Source: an uncultured Colwellia sp. (GTDB lineage: Bacteria > Pseudomonadota > Gammaproteobacteria > Enterobacterales > Alteromonadaceae). Taken from it: 6,625 bases of DNA. The notes beneath the pieces are model-generated. The model was not told the DNA's origin and ran no database searches. It worked only from the letters and a program-made list of their open reading frames with translations. Below, piece after piece: positions 1-5,883 of the stretch (within the stretch, counting starts at the first letter, position 1; every line of letters begins with the position of its first letter). Both the position numbers and the translations under genes were made by a program. The stretch spans positions 1 to 6,625 of the forward strand of contig CAJWBY010000207.1 of NCBI GenBank assembly GCA_913020705.1, read 5' to 3'.

Positions 1-338
1 TCCAAAATATCGCCGCTAATAGGATCGTTGAAATACCCCACTTCTTTGCCGCGTATTCGCACATTGCCGTTATCCAGCAACTTCGACTGAAAAATTCCAA
101 ATCCCGTGTAGCCAAACAATGGTTTTAGCCGTTGGTTGCCCACCATACCAAACATCATGCCGTGAAACGCCGAGATAGAGGGTGTGTCGTCAAAGGAGAA
201 CCACATTTTACTAAAGGCGTAGAGATTGTCTTTCGCGCAACCTAAATCCAAGCCGTGTGGTGTACTGGATCCGCCTCCGCCGTTTTGTTCTGGGTGTGCA
301 ACTTGGTATTTTTGAATGAGGTCTGGGGTAAAGGCCAT
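1..338 (-). CDS. DUF1838 family protein, N-terminal part (cut by window edge)
   Basis: The frame is open from an ATG at 338 down to position 1 without a stop, giving 112 codons of a protein that continues outside the window. After a short Gly-rich stretch (residues 20-23) comes sequence I recognise as the DUF1838 pattern: K44-M-W near the start of the domain, then G60-MMFGMV, P73-LFGYTGFG around 73-81, and E99-VGYFNDPISGDIL at 99-112. DUF1838 has no assigned reaction that I know of. Most members are about 250-280 residues, so well under half is seen. No signal peptide is visible, so it is probably cytoplasmic. A purine-rich AGAGAA stretch lies about 5-10 nt upstream of the ATG. It lies downstream of the TonB-receptor fragment on the same strand, separated by a terminator-like hairpin. 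Base composition matches the receptor and not the DNA right of 1245. Confidence 0.8.
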   Translation of the reverse strand, partial: MAFTPDLIQKYQVAHPEQNGGGGSSTPHGLDLGCAKDNLYAFSKMWFSFDDTPSISAFHGMMFGMVGNQRLKPLFGYTGFGIFQSKLLDNGNVRIRGKEVGYFNDPISGDIL

Positions 339-364
339 GAGATTCTCTTCAGAGTTTAGCGGGC

Positions 365-397
365 AAAAAAAGGGGCATCACCAATTGGAGTATGCCC
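365..397 (-). terminator. Rho-independent terminator downstream of the TonB receptor
   Basis: On the minus strand GGGCAT (397-392) pairs with ATGCCC (378-373). The 13-nt loop itself contains the palindrome CCAATTGG. A run of seven T (minus strand, positions 371-365) follows directly. The site lies between the receptor stop codon and the DUF1838 start, so it should end receptor transcription and let DUF1838 be expressed separately or by read-through. The stem is only six pairs outside the inner palindrome, so strength is moderate. Confidence 0.6.
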
Positions 398-446
398 TAA
401 ACCTTCTCCAAGGAGAAAGTGAGACTACACAGCCGATGGCCGTGTG

Positions 447-1244
447 CTAGAACTGATAGCTCAAGGTGGCGCCCATACTGCGGCCAAGACCTTGTGAGAC
501 AATCAGTTTGTTTTGCTCCGAGACAATCAGAATGCCGCCGATGTATTCCCGATCGGTGAGGTTTTTAGCCCAGATACCCAAATTCCAGTGCTCGCCAAAT
601 TCCAAATGTGCGTCGGCATTGAACAGAGTGCGAGCTGGGATGTAAGCCTGATTGAGGGGCGTGATAAATTGCTCGGATTGGTAGTTTGCGCCGAGACGCA
701 TATCGATCGACCAATCATCACTTAAGGTCCTTTTGTAGTTGATACCCGCGACCACTTGCGTTTCAGAGTTTCGCGGCAGCTGATTGCCACCGACATCGCT
801 GTTGCCGCAGCGTTCACCTTCCATGATCACGGGGCGATCACACTGGTAATAGTAATAACGAGCAGCGGCGTCGTATTGGGTGTCGCCATCAAAATTGGCC
901 TCATTGAGCGCGATGCCAAAATCAACTGAGAAGTTATCCGTGACAAAATAACTGGTCTCAATTTCCAAACCTTTACTGCTGGCATCACCAATGTTACCGA
1001 TGACGGCGGCCGAGTTGATGACATTGCCCATTAGGTCTTGTGGTGGTTCTGAGCCTTGCATGTCGCTCCAGTCGATATAGTACAGGCTGGCATTGAGCAG
1101 CAGTCGACCGTTGAGCAAAACATTTTTACTGCCCACTTCAAAACTCACATTTTCTTCGTCGTCGAAACGCAACTGTTGTTCAGAGGACGCGTTGTTAAAT
1201 CCGCCCGCTTTAATGCCCTTGGCAATTGATGCGTATACAAATAA
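447..1244 (-). CDS. TonB-dependent receptor, C-terminal barrel fragment (5'-truncated)
   Basis: Outer-membrane, TonB-energised transporter; the substrate cannot be read from this fragment. The frame runs from about 1244 to the TAG at 447-449. The nominal TTG start at 1172 is not real, because family sequence continues upstream of it: a YASIAKGIKAGGFN stretch encoded at about 1235-1194, the usual mid-barrel motif. Further on come KNLTDREY in the penultimate strands and a C-terminal GRSMGATLSYQF ending in Phe, as outer-membrane proteins do. Two cysteines (residues 111 and 122 counted from the TTG) sit in a predicted outer loop and could form a disulfide. About 265 residues remain of a family usually 650-900 long: signal peptide, TonB box, plug and first barrel strands are missing. 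The loss coincides with the composition shift at about 1240. The frame stays open to about 1304 without a credible start. As it stands the gene cannot be functional, unless the junction is an assembly error. Confidence 0.85.
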   Translation of the reverse strand, partial: LFVYASIAKGIKAGGFNNASSEQQLRFDDEENVSFEVGSKNVLLNGRLLLNASLYYIDWSDMQGSEPPQDLMGNVINSAAVIGNIGDASSKGLEIETSYFVTDNFSVDFGIALNEANFDGDTQYDAAARYYYYQCDRPVIMEGERCGNSDVGGNQLPRNSETQVVAGINYKRTLSDDWSIDMRLGANYQSEQFITPLNQAYIPARTLFNADAHLEFGEHWNLGIWAKNLTDREYIGGILIVSEQNKLIVSQGLGRSMGATLSYQF

Positions 1245-1262
1245 AAAATATTGGTTTTGTTT
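1235..1262. other. Breakpoint between GC-richer and AT-rich DNA
   Basis: Receptor-family sequence on the minus strand is recognisable down to the codons at about 1235-1244. The plus-strand DUF2878 protein begins at 1251 or 1263. Composition changes abruptly in the same few bases, from roughly half G+C on the left to about one third on the right (eyeballed). Neither gene has a normal 5' region: the receptor lacks its N-terminal half, and DUF2878 has no ribosome binding site or promoter. No IS end, target duplication, tRNA or obvious repeat is visible at the joint. Confidence 0.7.
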
Positions 1263-1757
1263 ATGTTGATTAATGTTATTGGTTTTAATCTTTCTTGGTT
1301 CGGCTTAGTTTATTGGGGAGACTCTTTTATCCCAATTGCAATGCTTCTGCTTATTGCCCATCTATTTTTTATATCTAAAAATCATAAGGAATTGATATTA
1401 ATAATAATCGTTAGTGTTATTGGTTTATGTGTCGATTCTTTATTACAACAGTTAAATGTTTTTATCTTTCCTGAGTCATCTCATATCCCTTTTTGGTTGA
1501 TGATGTTATGGGCCTCTTTTGCAGCCACTATATGCCATAGTCTACGTTTTTTAGAATCATCTACATTATTACAATTACTCGTAGGGGGGGGGATTTCACC
1601 TATCAGCTATATTGCGGGTTACAAATTTATGGCTGTTGATTTTGGTTATTCAATGCTTATTACTTATTCAATTCTGGCCCTAATATGGGGAGGATTATTT
1701 ATGCTGTTTTTCTACCTTAAGTCTAAAATTATAACAGTTGAGATTAACAATGTTTAA
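1263..1757 (+). CDS. DUF2878 family integral membrane protein
   Basis: Small inner-membrane protein of unknown biochemical role. From the ATG at 1263 it is 164 residues, with about six hydrophobic segments near 1-17, 24-38, 42-62, 76-94, 104-122 and 128-150. Family marks are the N-terminal INVIGFNLSWFGLV, D58 in the GLCVDSLL helix, FWLMMLWASFAATICHSLRFL (77-97), and the Gly-rich GGGISPISYIAGYKF (108-122). I chose ATG 1263 because the family normally starts only a few residues before this Asn-x-x-x-Phe-x-x-x-Trp stretch. TTG 1251 is the in-frame alternative, and a TAA at 1242-1244 blocks anything further. Neither start has a Shine-Dalgarno sequence, which fits native upstream DNA having been lost at the breakpoint; a few N-terminal residues could be missing too. 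The gene overlaps the next one by 8 bp. A run of nine G (1584-1592) encodes the Gly-Gly-Gly. Confidence 0.82.
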   Translation: MLINVIGFNLSWFGLVYWGDSFIPIAMLLLIAHLFFISKNHKELILIIIVSVIGLCVDSLLQQLNVFIFPESSHIPFWLMMLWASFAATICHSLRFLESSTLLQLLVGGGISPISYIAGYKFMAVDFGYSMLITYSILALIWGGLFMLFFYLKSKIITVEINNV

Positions 1758-2310
1758 AGCTCTTTTTTATCTATTATTTATTACTACTTCACAATTCCTT
1801 ATCTCTATTAATGTTTTGGCTACTGAAGTTAGCCAACCCAATACATTAGATGGTGTTCTTAAAGAACACGATTATATACAAGTAGGGGAAACGACTTTTT
1901 CAATTCTTTTTTGGGATCTGTATAACAGTAAATTACAGACAACTTCGGGTAAATATCCCATTGAAAGTGAAAATGACAAGCTTTTATATAACATCAATTA
2001 CCTTGCTGATATATCGGGTAAAGATCTTATCGAACGAACTGTCGAACAATGGCAACACCTAGGGATTAATCCAGAAATTTATCAAGCCTATTTACCGGTA
2101 CTTGAGAAAATATGGCCAGATATTGAAGAAGGGGATACATTGTCTTTTCATGTGAACAATAATAAAAGCTTCTTTTATTATAATAACGAGCTAATTGGTG
2201 AAATCGGACAACAAGAATTCAGCCAACTTTTTCTTGATATTTGGTTGTCGGAAAACACCAGTGAACCTGATCTTAGACGTGAATTATTAGGAGTTAACAA
2301 TAATGAATAA
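1750..2310 (+). CDS. Chalcone isomerase-like exported protein
   Basis: A 186-residue protein with a chalcone-isomerase-like fold (the bacterial Chalcone_3-type family, by recognition). Members lack a proven flavonoid reaction and are suspected of binding lipids or fatty acids. A signal peptide covers residues 1-24 with a V-L-A cleavage motif before T25, placing the mature protein in the periplasm. Family landmarks are VGETTFSILFWDLYNSKL (45-62), the acidic-helix region ISGKDLIERTVEQW (88-101), EEGDTLSF (126-133), and the C-terminal FLDIWLSE (161-168) followed by DLRRELLG (174-181). I chose ATG 1750 over the in-frame TTG at 1738: it gives a clean signal peptide and has a GAG about 7 nt upstream. 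The start overlaps the DUF2878 stop by 8 bp and the end overlaps the DUF3833 start by 8 bp, so the three genes are one translationally coupled operon. Confidence 0.85.
   Translation: MFKALFYLLFITTSQFLISINVLATEVSQPNTLDGVLKEHDYIQVGETTFSILFWDLYNSKLQTTSGKYPIESENDKLLYNINYLADISGKDLIERTVEQWQHLGINPEIYQAYLPVLEKIWPDIEEGDTLSFHVNNNKSFFYYNNELIGEIGQQEFSQLFLDIWLSENTSEPDLRRELLGVNNNE
2289..2293 (+). promoter_or_regulatory. Ribosome binding site of the DUF3833 gene
   Basis: AGGAG lies 9 nt before the ATG at 2303, inside the end of the chalcone isomerase-like gene. It fixes the start of the third operon gene. Confidence 0.7.
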
Positions 2311-2860
2311 ATTTATGAGAAGTTTGGCTTATGTCATCACATGCTTTTTTATTTCTAGCTGTTCGGTAGAGCTAGAAGATTACCAAACAAAAGAAAAACC
2401 CTTTGATATTAAAAGTTACTTTGAAGGACGAGTTATTGCTTGGGGGGTTATCCAAGATTATTCGAATGAAGTTAAAAGGAGATTTTGTGTTGAAGTTGAT
2501 GGAAGCTGGCAAGGTGAAAAGGGCGTTTTGGCAGAAAAATTTTACTTTAATGATGGAGAAATAAGTTATAGAAATTGGCAGCTTACTAAATTAGCTGATG
2601 GAAGTTACTTAGGAACTGCAGAAGATGTTTTAGGCACAGCCATAGGTAAGCATCAAGGTTTCGCTTTTCAGTTTCAATATGAACTTTTATTAAATATTGA
2701 TGGTGATATTACTCAACTGACTATGGATGATTGGATGTTTCAACTCGACGATAACAAAGTTCTGAACAAAACATCCATGTCAAAGTTTGGTATCAAAGTT
2801 GCCGAAGTTACATTGTTTTTCGATAAGGAAATAAAAGACTCAAGCTGCGCTGTTAATTAG
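2303..2860 (+). CDS. DUF3833 family lipoprotein
   Basis: A 185-residue exported lipoprotein of unknown activity. The N-terminus has a basic start, a hydrophobic stretch and a lipobox ending I-S-S-C with Cys20 as the lipidated residue. Ser at +2 predicts outer-membrane sorting. The rest follows the DUF3833 pattern closely: YFEGRVIAWGVIQDYSNEVKRRF (39-61), DGSW (66-69), EKFYFNDGE (78-86), DGSYLGTAEDVLGTAIGKHQG (99-119), MDDWMFQLDD (141-150) and SKFGIKVAEVTLFF (160-173). Length is normal. From memory, DUF3833 proteins are regularly found with DUF2878, chalcone isomerase-like and cyclopropane-fatty-acid-synthase-like genes, which suggests a shared envelope-lipid task. The gene ends one base from the stop codon of the convergent epimerase gene, with no terminator between them. 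Confidence 0.88.
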   Translation: MNKFMRSLAYVITCFFISSCSVELEDYQTKEKPFDIKSYFEGRVIAWGVIQDYSNEVKRRFCVEVDGSWQGEKGVLAEKFYFNDGEISYRNWQLTKLADGSYLGTAEDVLGTAIGKHQGFAFQFQYELLLNIDGDITQLTMDDWMFQLDDNKVLNKTSMSKFGIKVAEVTLFFDKEIKDSSCAVN

Positions 2861-2861
2861 A

Positions 2862-3758
2862 TTACTTTAGTAGATCTTTGAAGGCGCTTGCTAAGTCAGC
2901 ATGTTTGAACCTGAAACCGCTGGTTATTAGCTTTTGAGGAATAACATGCTGACCGAACAATAATAAATCAGCCATTTCTCCGAATATTAACTTAAGGAGA
3001 ACAGGTGGTGTATTGAATATGCAAGGGCGATTCAATGCAGTTGCCAAACTTTTTGAGAAAACTTCATTTGAAACAGGGTTTGGAGACGTTATATTAATAG
3101 GCCCGTTTAATGATTTGATATCAATAATATGCAATATGGCAGCAACCATGTCTTGAATATGAACCCAAGACATTATCTGTTCGCCTTTTCCTATTTTGCC
3201 CCCAACACCTAATTTGAAAGGTAATAGCATTTTAGACAATGCACCTGATTTCTTGTCTAAGACAACGCCCGTTCGTAATAATGCAACTCGAGTATTCGTT
3301 GAAGAAGCCTCAAGAGCAAGTTGTTCCCATCTTGTACAAACCTGATGCGTAAATTCTTCATGGTATTGAGAAAAGCCTTCATCTAAAATTTTATTGCCCT
3401 GTCTACCATACATTCCTATAGCACTGCCTGAAATGAACAAACTCGGCGGTTTATTAGCTATAGAAATTAAATGAGCCAATTTTTCAGTAATATCCCAACG
3501 ACTTTCACAAATTTTGTATTTTTGCTCCTGTGACCATCTTTTTTCTGCTATTGGCTCGCCAGCGAGATTAATAACGATATCTATATTTTCTATATTTGAA
3601 AGTAACAATTCATCAATAAACGTAATTTCTTTATTGAGTAATGAAGATGCTTTTTCTATGTCTCTTGTTAACACGGTAATAGTGTTATCTGTAGTACCAA
3701 GAGAATCAATGAGCCCCTTACCAATAAGGCCAGTACCACCGGTAATAAGATAGTTCAT
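2862..3758 (-). CDS. TIGR01777 family NAD(P)-dependent epimerase/oxidoreductase
   Basis: A cytoplasmic extended short-chain dehydrogenase/reductase-type protein of the YfcH/TIGR01777 group; its substrate is not known. It has 298 residues from ATG 3758, the normal family length. The Rossmann nucleotide-binding motif ITGGTGLIG is at residues 5-13. NLAGEPIAEKRW (64-75) is a signature of this group. SGSAIGMYG (110-118) carries the catalytic-type Tyr. RTGVVL (162-167) and SWVHIQDM (197-204) follow, and the C-terminal DUF1731-type segment spans about 243-298. ATG 3758 is preferred to the in-frame TTG at 3770, because GGAA (3768-3765) then stands 6 nt upstream as a ribosome binding site. The gene converges on the DUF3833 gene and diverges from the fasciclin gene. 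A TGATCT-type promoter lies just upstream, matching the one facing the other way. Confidence 0.92.
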   Translation of the reverse strand: MNYLITGGTGLIGKGLIDSLGTTDNTITVLTRDIEKASSLLNKEITFIDELLLSNIENIDIVINLAGEPIAEKRWSQEQKYKICESRWDITEKLAHLISIANKPPSLFISGSAIGMYGRQGNKILDEGFSQYHEEFTHQVCTRWEQLALEASSTNTRVALLRTGVVLDKKSGALSKMLLPFKLGVGGKIGKGEQIMSWVHIQDMVAAILHIIDIKSLNGPINITSPNPVSNEVFSKSLATALNRPCIFNTPPVLLKLIFGEMADLLLFGQHVIPQKLITSGFRFKHADLASAFKDLLK

Positions 3759-3789
3759 AAGTGATTCCAAATTGTTTGATTAACTTTAT

Positions 3790-3818
3790 TAATACGGTTC
3801 AATCATCAGGGAAGATCA
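3790..3818 (-). promoter_or_regulatory. ECF (RpoE/ChrR-type) promoter candidate for the epimerase gene
   Basis: On the minus strand TGATCT (3818-3813) is followed by an 18-nt spacer ending in CCG and then TATTA (3794-3790). A transcript would start near 3784 and give a leader of about 25 nt before ATG 3758. The -35, the spacing and the CG just before the -10 match the other three sites in the window. Assignment to a particular sigma factor rests on remembered consensus (TGATCC with a TA-rich -10 about 18 nt downstream). Confidence 0.58.
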
Positions 3819-3853
3819 ATAAAATATTTATATATTTTTTTTTAGTTATTTTA

Positions 3854-3882
3854 TGATCTAAGTTAATTTCTTTGCCGTAAAT
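3854..3882 (+). promoter_or_regulatory. ECF (RpoE/ChrR-type) promoter candidate for the fasciclin gene
   Basis: TGATCT (3854-3859) is followed by an 18-nt spacer ending in CCG and then TAAAT (3878-3882). The predicted start near 3889 leaves a leader of about 35 nt to GTG 3924. It is back-to-back with the epimerase promoter. Between the two lies an AT-rich stretch with nine consecutive T (3835-3843), which could help both promoters as an UP-like element. Confidence 0.6.
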
Positions 3883-3911
3883 CCTCACAGTAATTAACTA
3901 AAAATATAAAT

Positions 3912-3915
3912 GAGG
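3912..3915 (+). promoter_or_regulatory. Ribosome binding site that sets a GTG start
   Basis: GAGG lies 8 nt before GTG 3924. The ATG at 3910 just upstream runs into a TAA after two codons, so it is not the start. GTG 3924 gives a complete lipoprotein signal peptide. Confidence 0.7.
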
Positions 3916-3923
3916 TAAGCCCA

Positions 3924-5747
3924 GTGAAATATTTCAAAGTGTTAAGTGTAACCATTCTAAGCATGTTTTTATTACAAGCATGTAACGATGATGATGATAA
4001 ATCTGAAATAGAAATACTTGAACCAAAAATAACTATTGTAGATGTTGCGGTTAGCAACGGAAATTTCACTACACTAGTTGCTGCTCTTCAGGCAACAGGT
4101 CTAGATGCTACTTTGTCCGATACTAACAGTTCTTTTACCGTATTTGCGCCTACAGATGAAGCTTTCGCTTTGCTAGGAGACGATACTATTAATGCACTCC
4201 TAGCAGATACTGATACGCTATCTGACATTTTAACTTATCATGTAATTAGTGGCGAAGTAGATGCTGCAACTGCTATTAGTTTAGCTGGTACCAAGGTTGC
4301 TATGGTAAATGGCGACTCTTTAGGATTGTCTTTATCGGGTGATAGTTTACTTGTAAACACCGCAACGGTAATTACAACAGATATACATACAGACAATGGC
4401 ATCATTCATGTTATTGATGCTGTTTTATTACCCCCTGCAGACATGGTTGAACCAACAAGTAATATTGTTGAAACAGCAATTGCCAATGGTAACTTCACAA
4501 CCTTAGTTGCTGCCTTACAAGCGGCAGAGCTAGATGCGGTGTTAGCTGATGAAAGTTCAACGTTTACGGTCTTTGCACCAACTGATGCTGCATTTGCGTT
4601 AATCGGCGAAGAAACGCTAAATACACTTCTTGAAAATACAGATGTACTTGCAAGTATCTTACTTCAACATGTTATCCCTGAAATAGCGGTAGATTCAGTT
4701 ACAGCATATTCTCTAAATGGAACGATGGTAACTACAGCTTCAACTGCAGACGTCGCTTTGAATATTAATACTACAACAGATATGCTGACCTTTGGTGGTG
4801 CAAACATCATTATTAAAGATATCTACACAACGAATGGCATAATTCATGTCATTGATGCTGTAATTGTTGGTGATGTCGAAATACCAGCACCAGCAATGAG
4901 TTTAGTTGATGTAGCAAGTGCAAATGGCAGTTTTACTACACTTGTAAGTGCATTGCAGTCAACAGGTTTAGATTTAGTACTAGCCAATGTAGATAATGAT
5001 TATACAGTTTTTGCACCTTCTGATGCAGCTTTTGCTAAATTACCAGCAGGTACGCTTGAAGCTTTAACAACAGAACAATTAACTAACATACTGATGTACC
5101 ATGTTTTACCAGGTAAAGTATTGTCCGACGGAGCTATTACTTTAGCTCAATCTACATCTAATATGGTAGAAGCAGCTAACGGAGATGACATATCACTATC
5201 ATTTTCTAATTCAACCCTTTTTGTTAATGGCGCTAAAGTAAGCACTGCAGACGTTATGGCGGACAACGGTGTTATACATGTTATTGATAATGTCATCATG
5301 CCTCTTGAAGAAATGGGAACGCCAACAAGCTCAATTGTAGAAGTAGCACTTGCTGACCCTGAAAATTTTTCAACCTTAGTTACCGCACTTACAGCGGCTA
5401 ACTTAGTAGACACACTTTCTGATGAAACGATGGAATTTACAGTTTTTGCACCAACTAATGCAGCATTCGCTAAAATTGATAGTACAGTCTTAAGCGATTT
5501 ACTAGCTGATACTGATGCTTTAACAACGGTTTTACTAACGCATGTTGTTGGCAACGCTTCTCTAAGTTCATTAGATGCATATGCAGCTAATGGGAAAACG
5601 TTAACTACGTTATCAACTTCAAAAGTTGATGTAAGTATTGATGAAGCAACAGGACAATTAGTTATTGGCGGCGCGAATGTCGTGATATCTGATATTTACA
5701 CAACAAACGGTATCATACACGTTATCGATACAGTCATTCTCGATTAG
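3924..5747 (+). CDS. Lipoprotein with four fasciclin (FAS1) domains
   Basis: A 607-residue exported lipoprotein, probably outer-membrane anchored. The signal peptide ends in the lipobox L-Q-A-C with Cys20; Asn at +2 then four Asp form a short acidic linker. Four FAS1 domains follow at about 37-170, 180-312, 325-460 and 469-607, filling the protein to its end. Each has an FTVFAPT/SDxAF-type box (FTVFAPTDEAF, FTVFAPTDAAF, YTVFAPSDAAF, FTVFAPTNAAF) and a closing NGIIHVIDxV-type box. FAS1 domains serve in adhesion and cell-surface interactions, and in bacteria some are stress-regulated. Domains 1 and 3 share the YHV motif and end in L/M-P; domains 2 and 4 have QHV or THV, an AY-x-x-NG-x-x-x-TT segment and GGAN-(6)-DIYTTNGIIHVID. 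The protein is thus two copies of a two-domain unit. It has its own promoter and terminator, so it is a single-gene transcript. Confidence 0.93.
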   Translation: MKYFKVLSVTILSMFLLQACNDDDDKSEIEILEPKITIVDVAVSNGNFTTLVAALQATGLDATLSDTNSSFTVFAPTDEAFALLGDDTINALLADTDTLSDILTYHVISGEVDAATAISLAGTKVAMVNGDSLGLSLSGDSLLVNTATVITTDIHTDNGIIHVIDAVLLPPADMVEPTSNIVETAIANGNFTTLVAALQAAELDAVLADESSTFTVFAPTDAAFALIGEETLNTLLENTDVLASILLQHVIPEIAVDSVTAYSLNGTMVTTASTADVALNINTTTDMLTFGGANIIIKDIYTTNGIIHVIDAVIVGDVEIPAPAMSLVDVASANGSFTTLVSALQSTGLDLVLANVDNDYTVFAPSDAAFAKLPAGTLEALTTEQLTNILMYHVLPGKVLSDGAITLAQSTSNMVEAANGDDISLSFSNSTLFVNGAKVSTADVMADNGVIHVIDNVIMPLEEMGTPTSSIVEVALADPENFSTLVTALTAANLVDTLSDETMEFTVFAPTNAAFAKIDSTVLSDLLADTDALTTVLLTHVVGNASLSSLDAYAANGKTLTTLSTSKVDVSIDEATGQLVIGGANVVISDIYTTNGIIHVIDTVILD

Positions 5748-5791
5748 AACAGTACCCTTTGTGCATGGTTATTTTGGCATGCATCTTTTTT

Positions 5792-5816
5792 GCCCCCACA
5801 TTTGGGGGCTTTTTTT
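5792..5816 (+). terminator. Rho-independent terminator after the fasciclin gene
   Basis: GCCCCCA (5792-5798) pairs perfectly with TGGGGGC (5803-5809) around a 4-nt CATT loop, followed directly by seven T (5810-5816). It lies 45 nt past the fasciclin stop codon and ends 10 nt before the next promoter. This separates the fasciclin and Lon-domain genes into independent units. Confidence 0.92.
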
Positions 5817-5825
5817 ATATCGATG

Positions 5826-5854
5826 TGATCATTTCTTTATTCATTTACGTATAT
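5826..5854 (+). promoter_or_regulatory. ECF (RpoE/ChrR-type) promoter candidate for the Lon-domain gene
   Basis: TGATCA (5826-5831) is followed by an 18-nt spacer ending in ACG and then TATAT (5850-5854). A start near 5861 gives a leader of about 23 nt. It has the same spacing and the same CG-TA step at the -10 as the two sites flanking the fasciclin promoter region. It sits directly behind the terminator, which is where a promoter is needed. Confidence 0.58.
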
Positions 5855-5883
5855 ATAAATAAGACTATAGAAGTAACGAGCAT

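Noticed and set aside
513..725. Plus-strand 70-codon frame opposite the TonB receptor
   Set aside because: It lies wholly inside the receptor barrel sequence on the other strand and shows no family pattern; it is a shadow frame.
1251..1262. TTG 1251 as start of DUF2878
   Set aside because: It lies within the breakpoint zone, has no ribosome binding site, and adds residues before the family's usual N-terminus; ATG 1263 fits better, though neither is certain.
2840..2890. CAAGC...GCTTG pairing across the convergent stops as a bidirectional terminator
   Set aside because: Only five pairs, about 40 nt apart and without flanking A/T runs.
3514..3753. Plus-strand 79-codon frame opposite the epimerase
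   Set aside because: It is antisense to the conserved Rossmann and NLAGEP regions; there is no ribosome binding site or recognisable protein.
5147..5554. Minus-strand 135-codon frame inside the fasciclin gene
   Set aside because: It is a Ser/Val/Ala-rich mirror of the FAS1 coding sequence, with no start signal and no motif.
4032..5747. Repeats in the fasciclin gene as a CRISPR or tandem DNA repeat
   Set aside because: The repetition is at protein level with about 130-residue periods and diverged codons; there are no short identical repeats with unique spacers.
5762..5783. TGCATG/CATGCA inverted repeat after the fasciclin stop
   Set aside because: Only six pairs of low-complexity alternating sequence with a 10-nt loop and no T-run of its own; the strong terminator just downstream explains the region.
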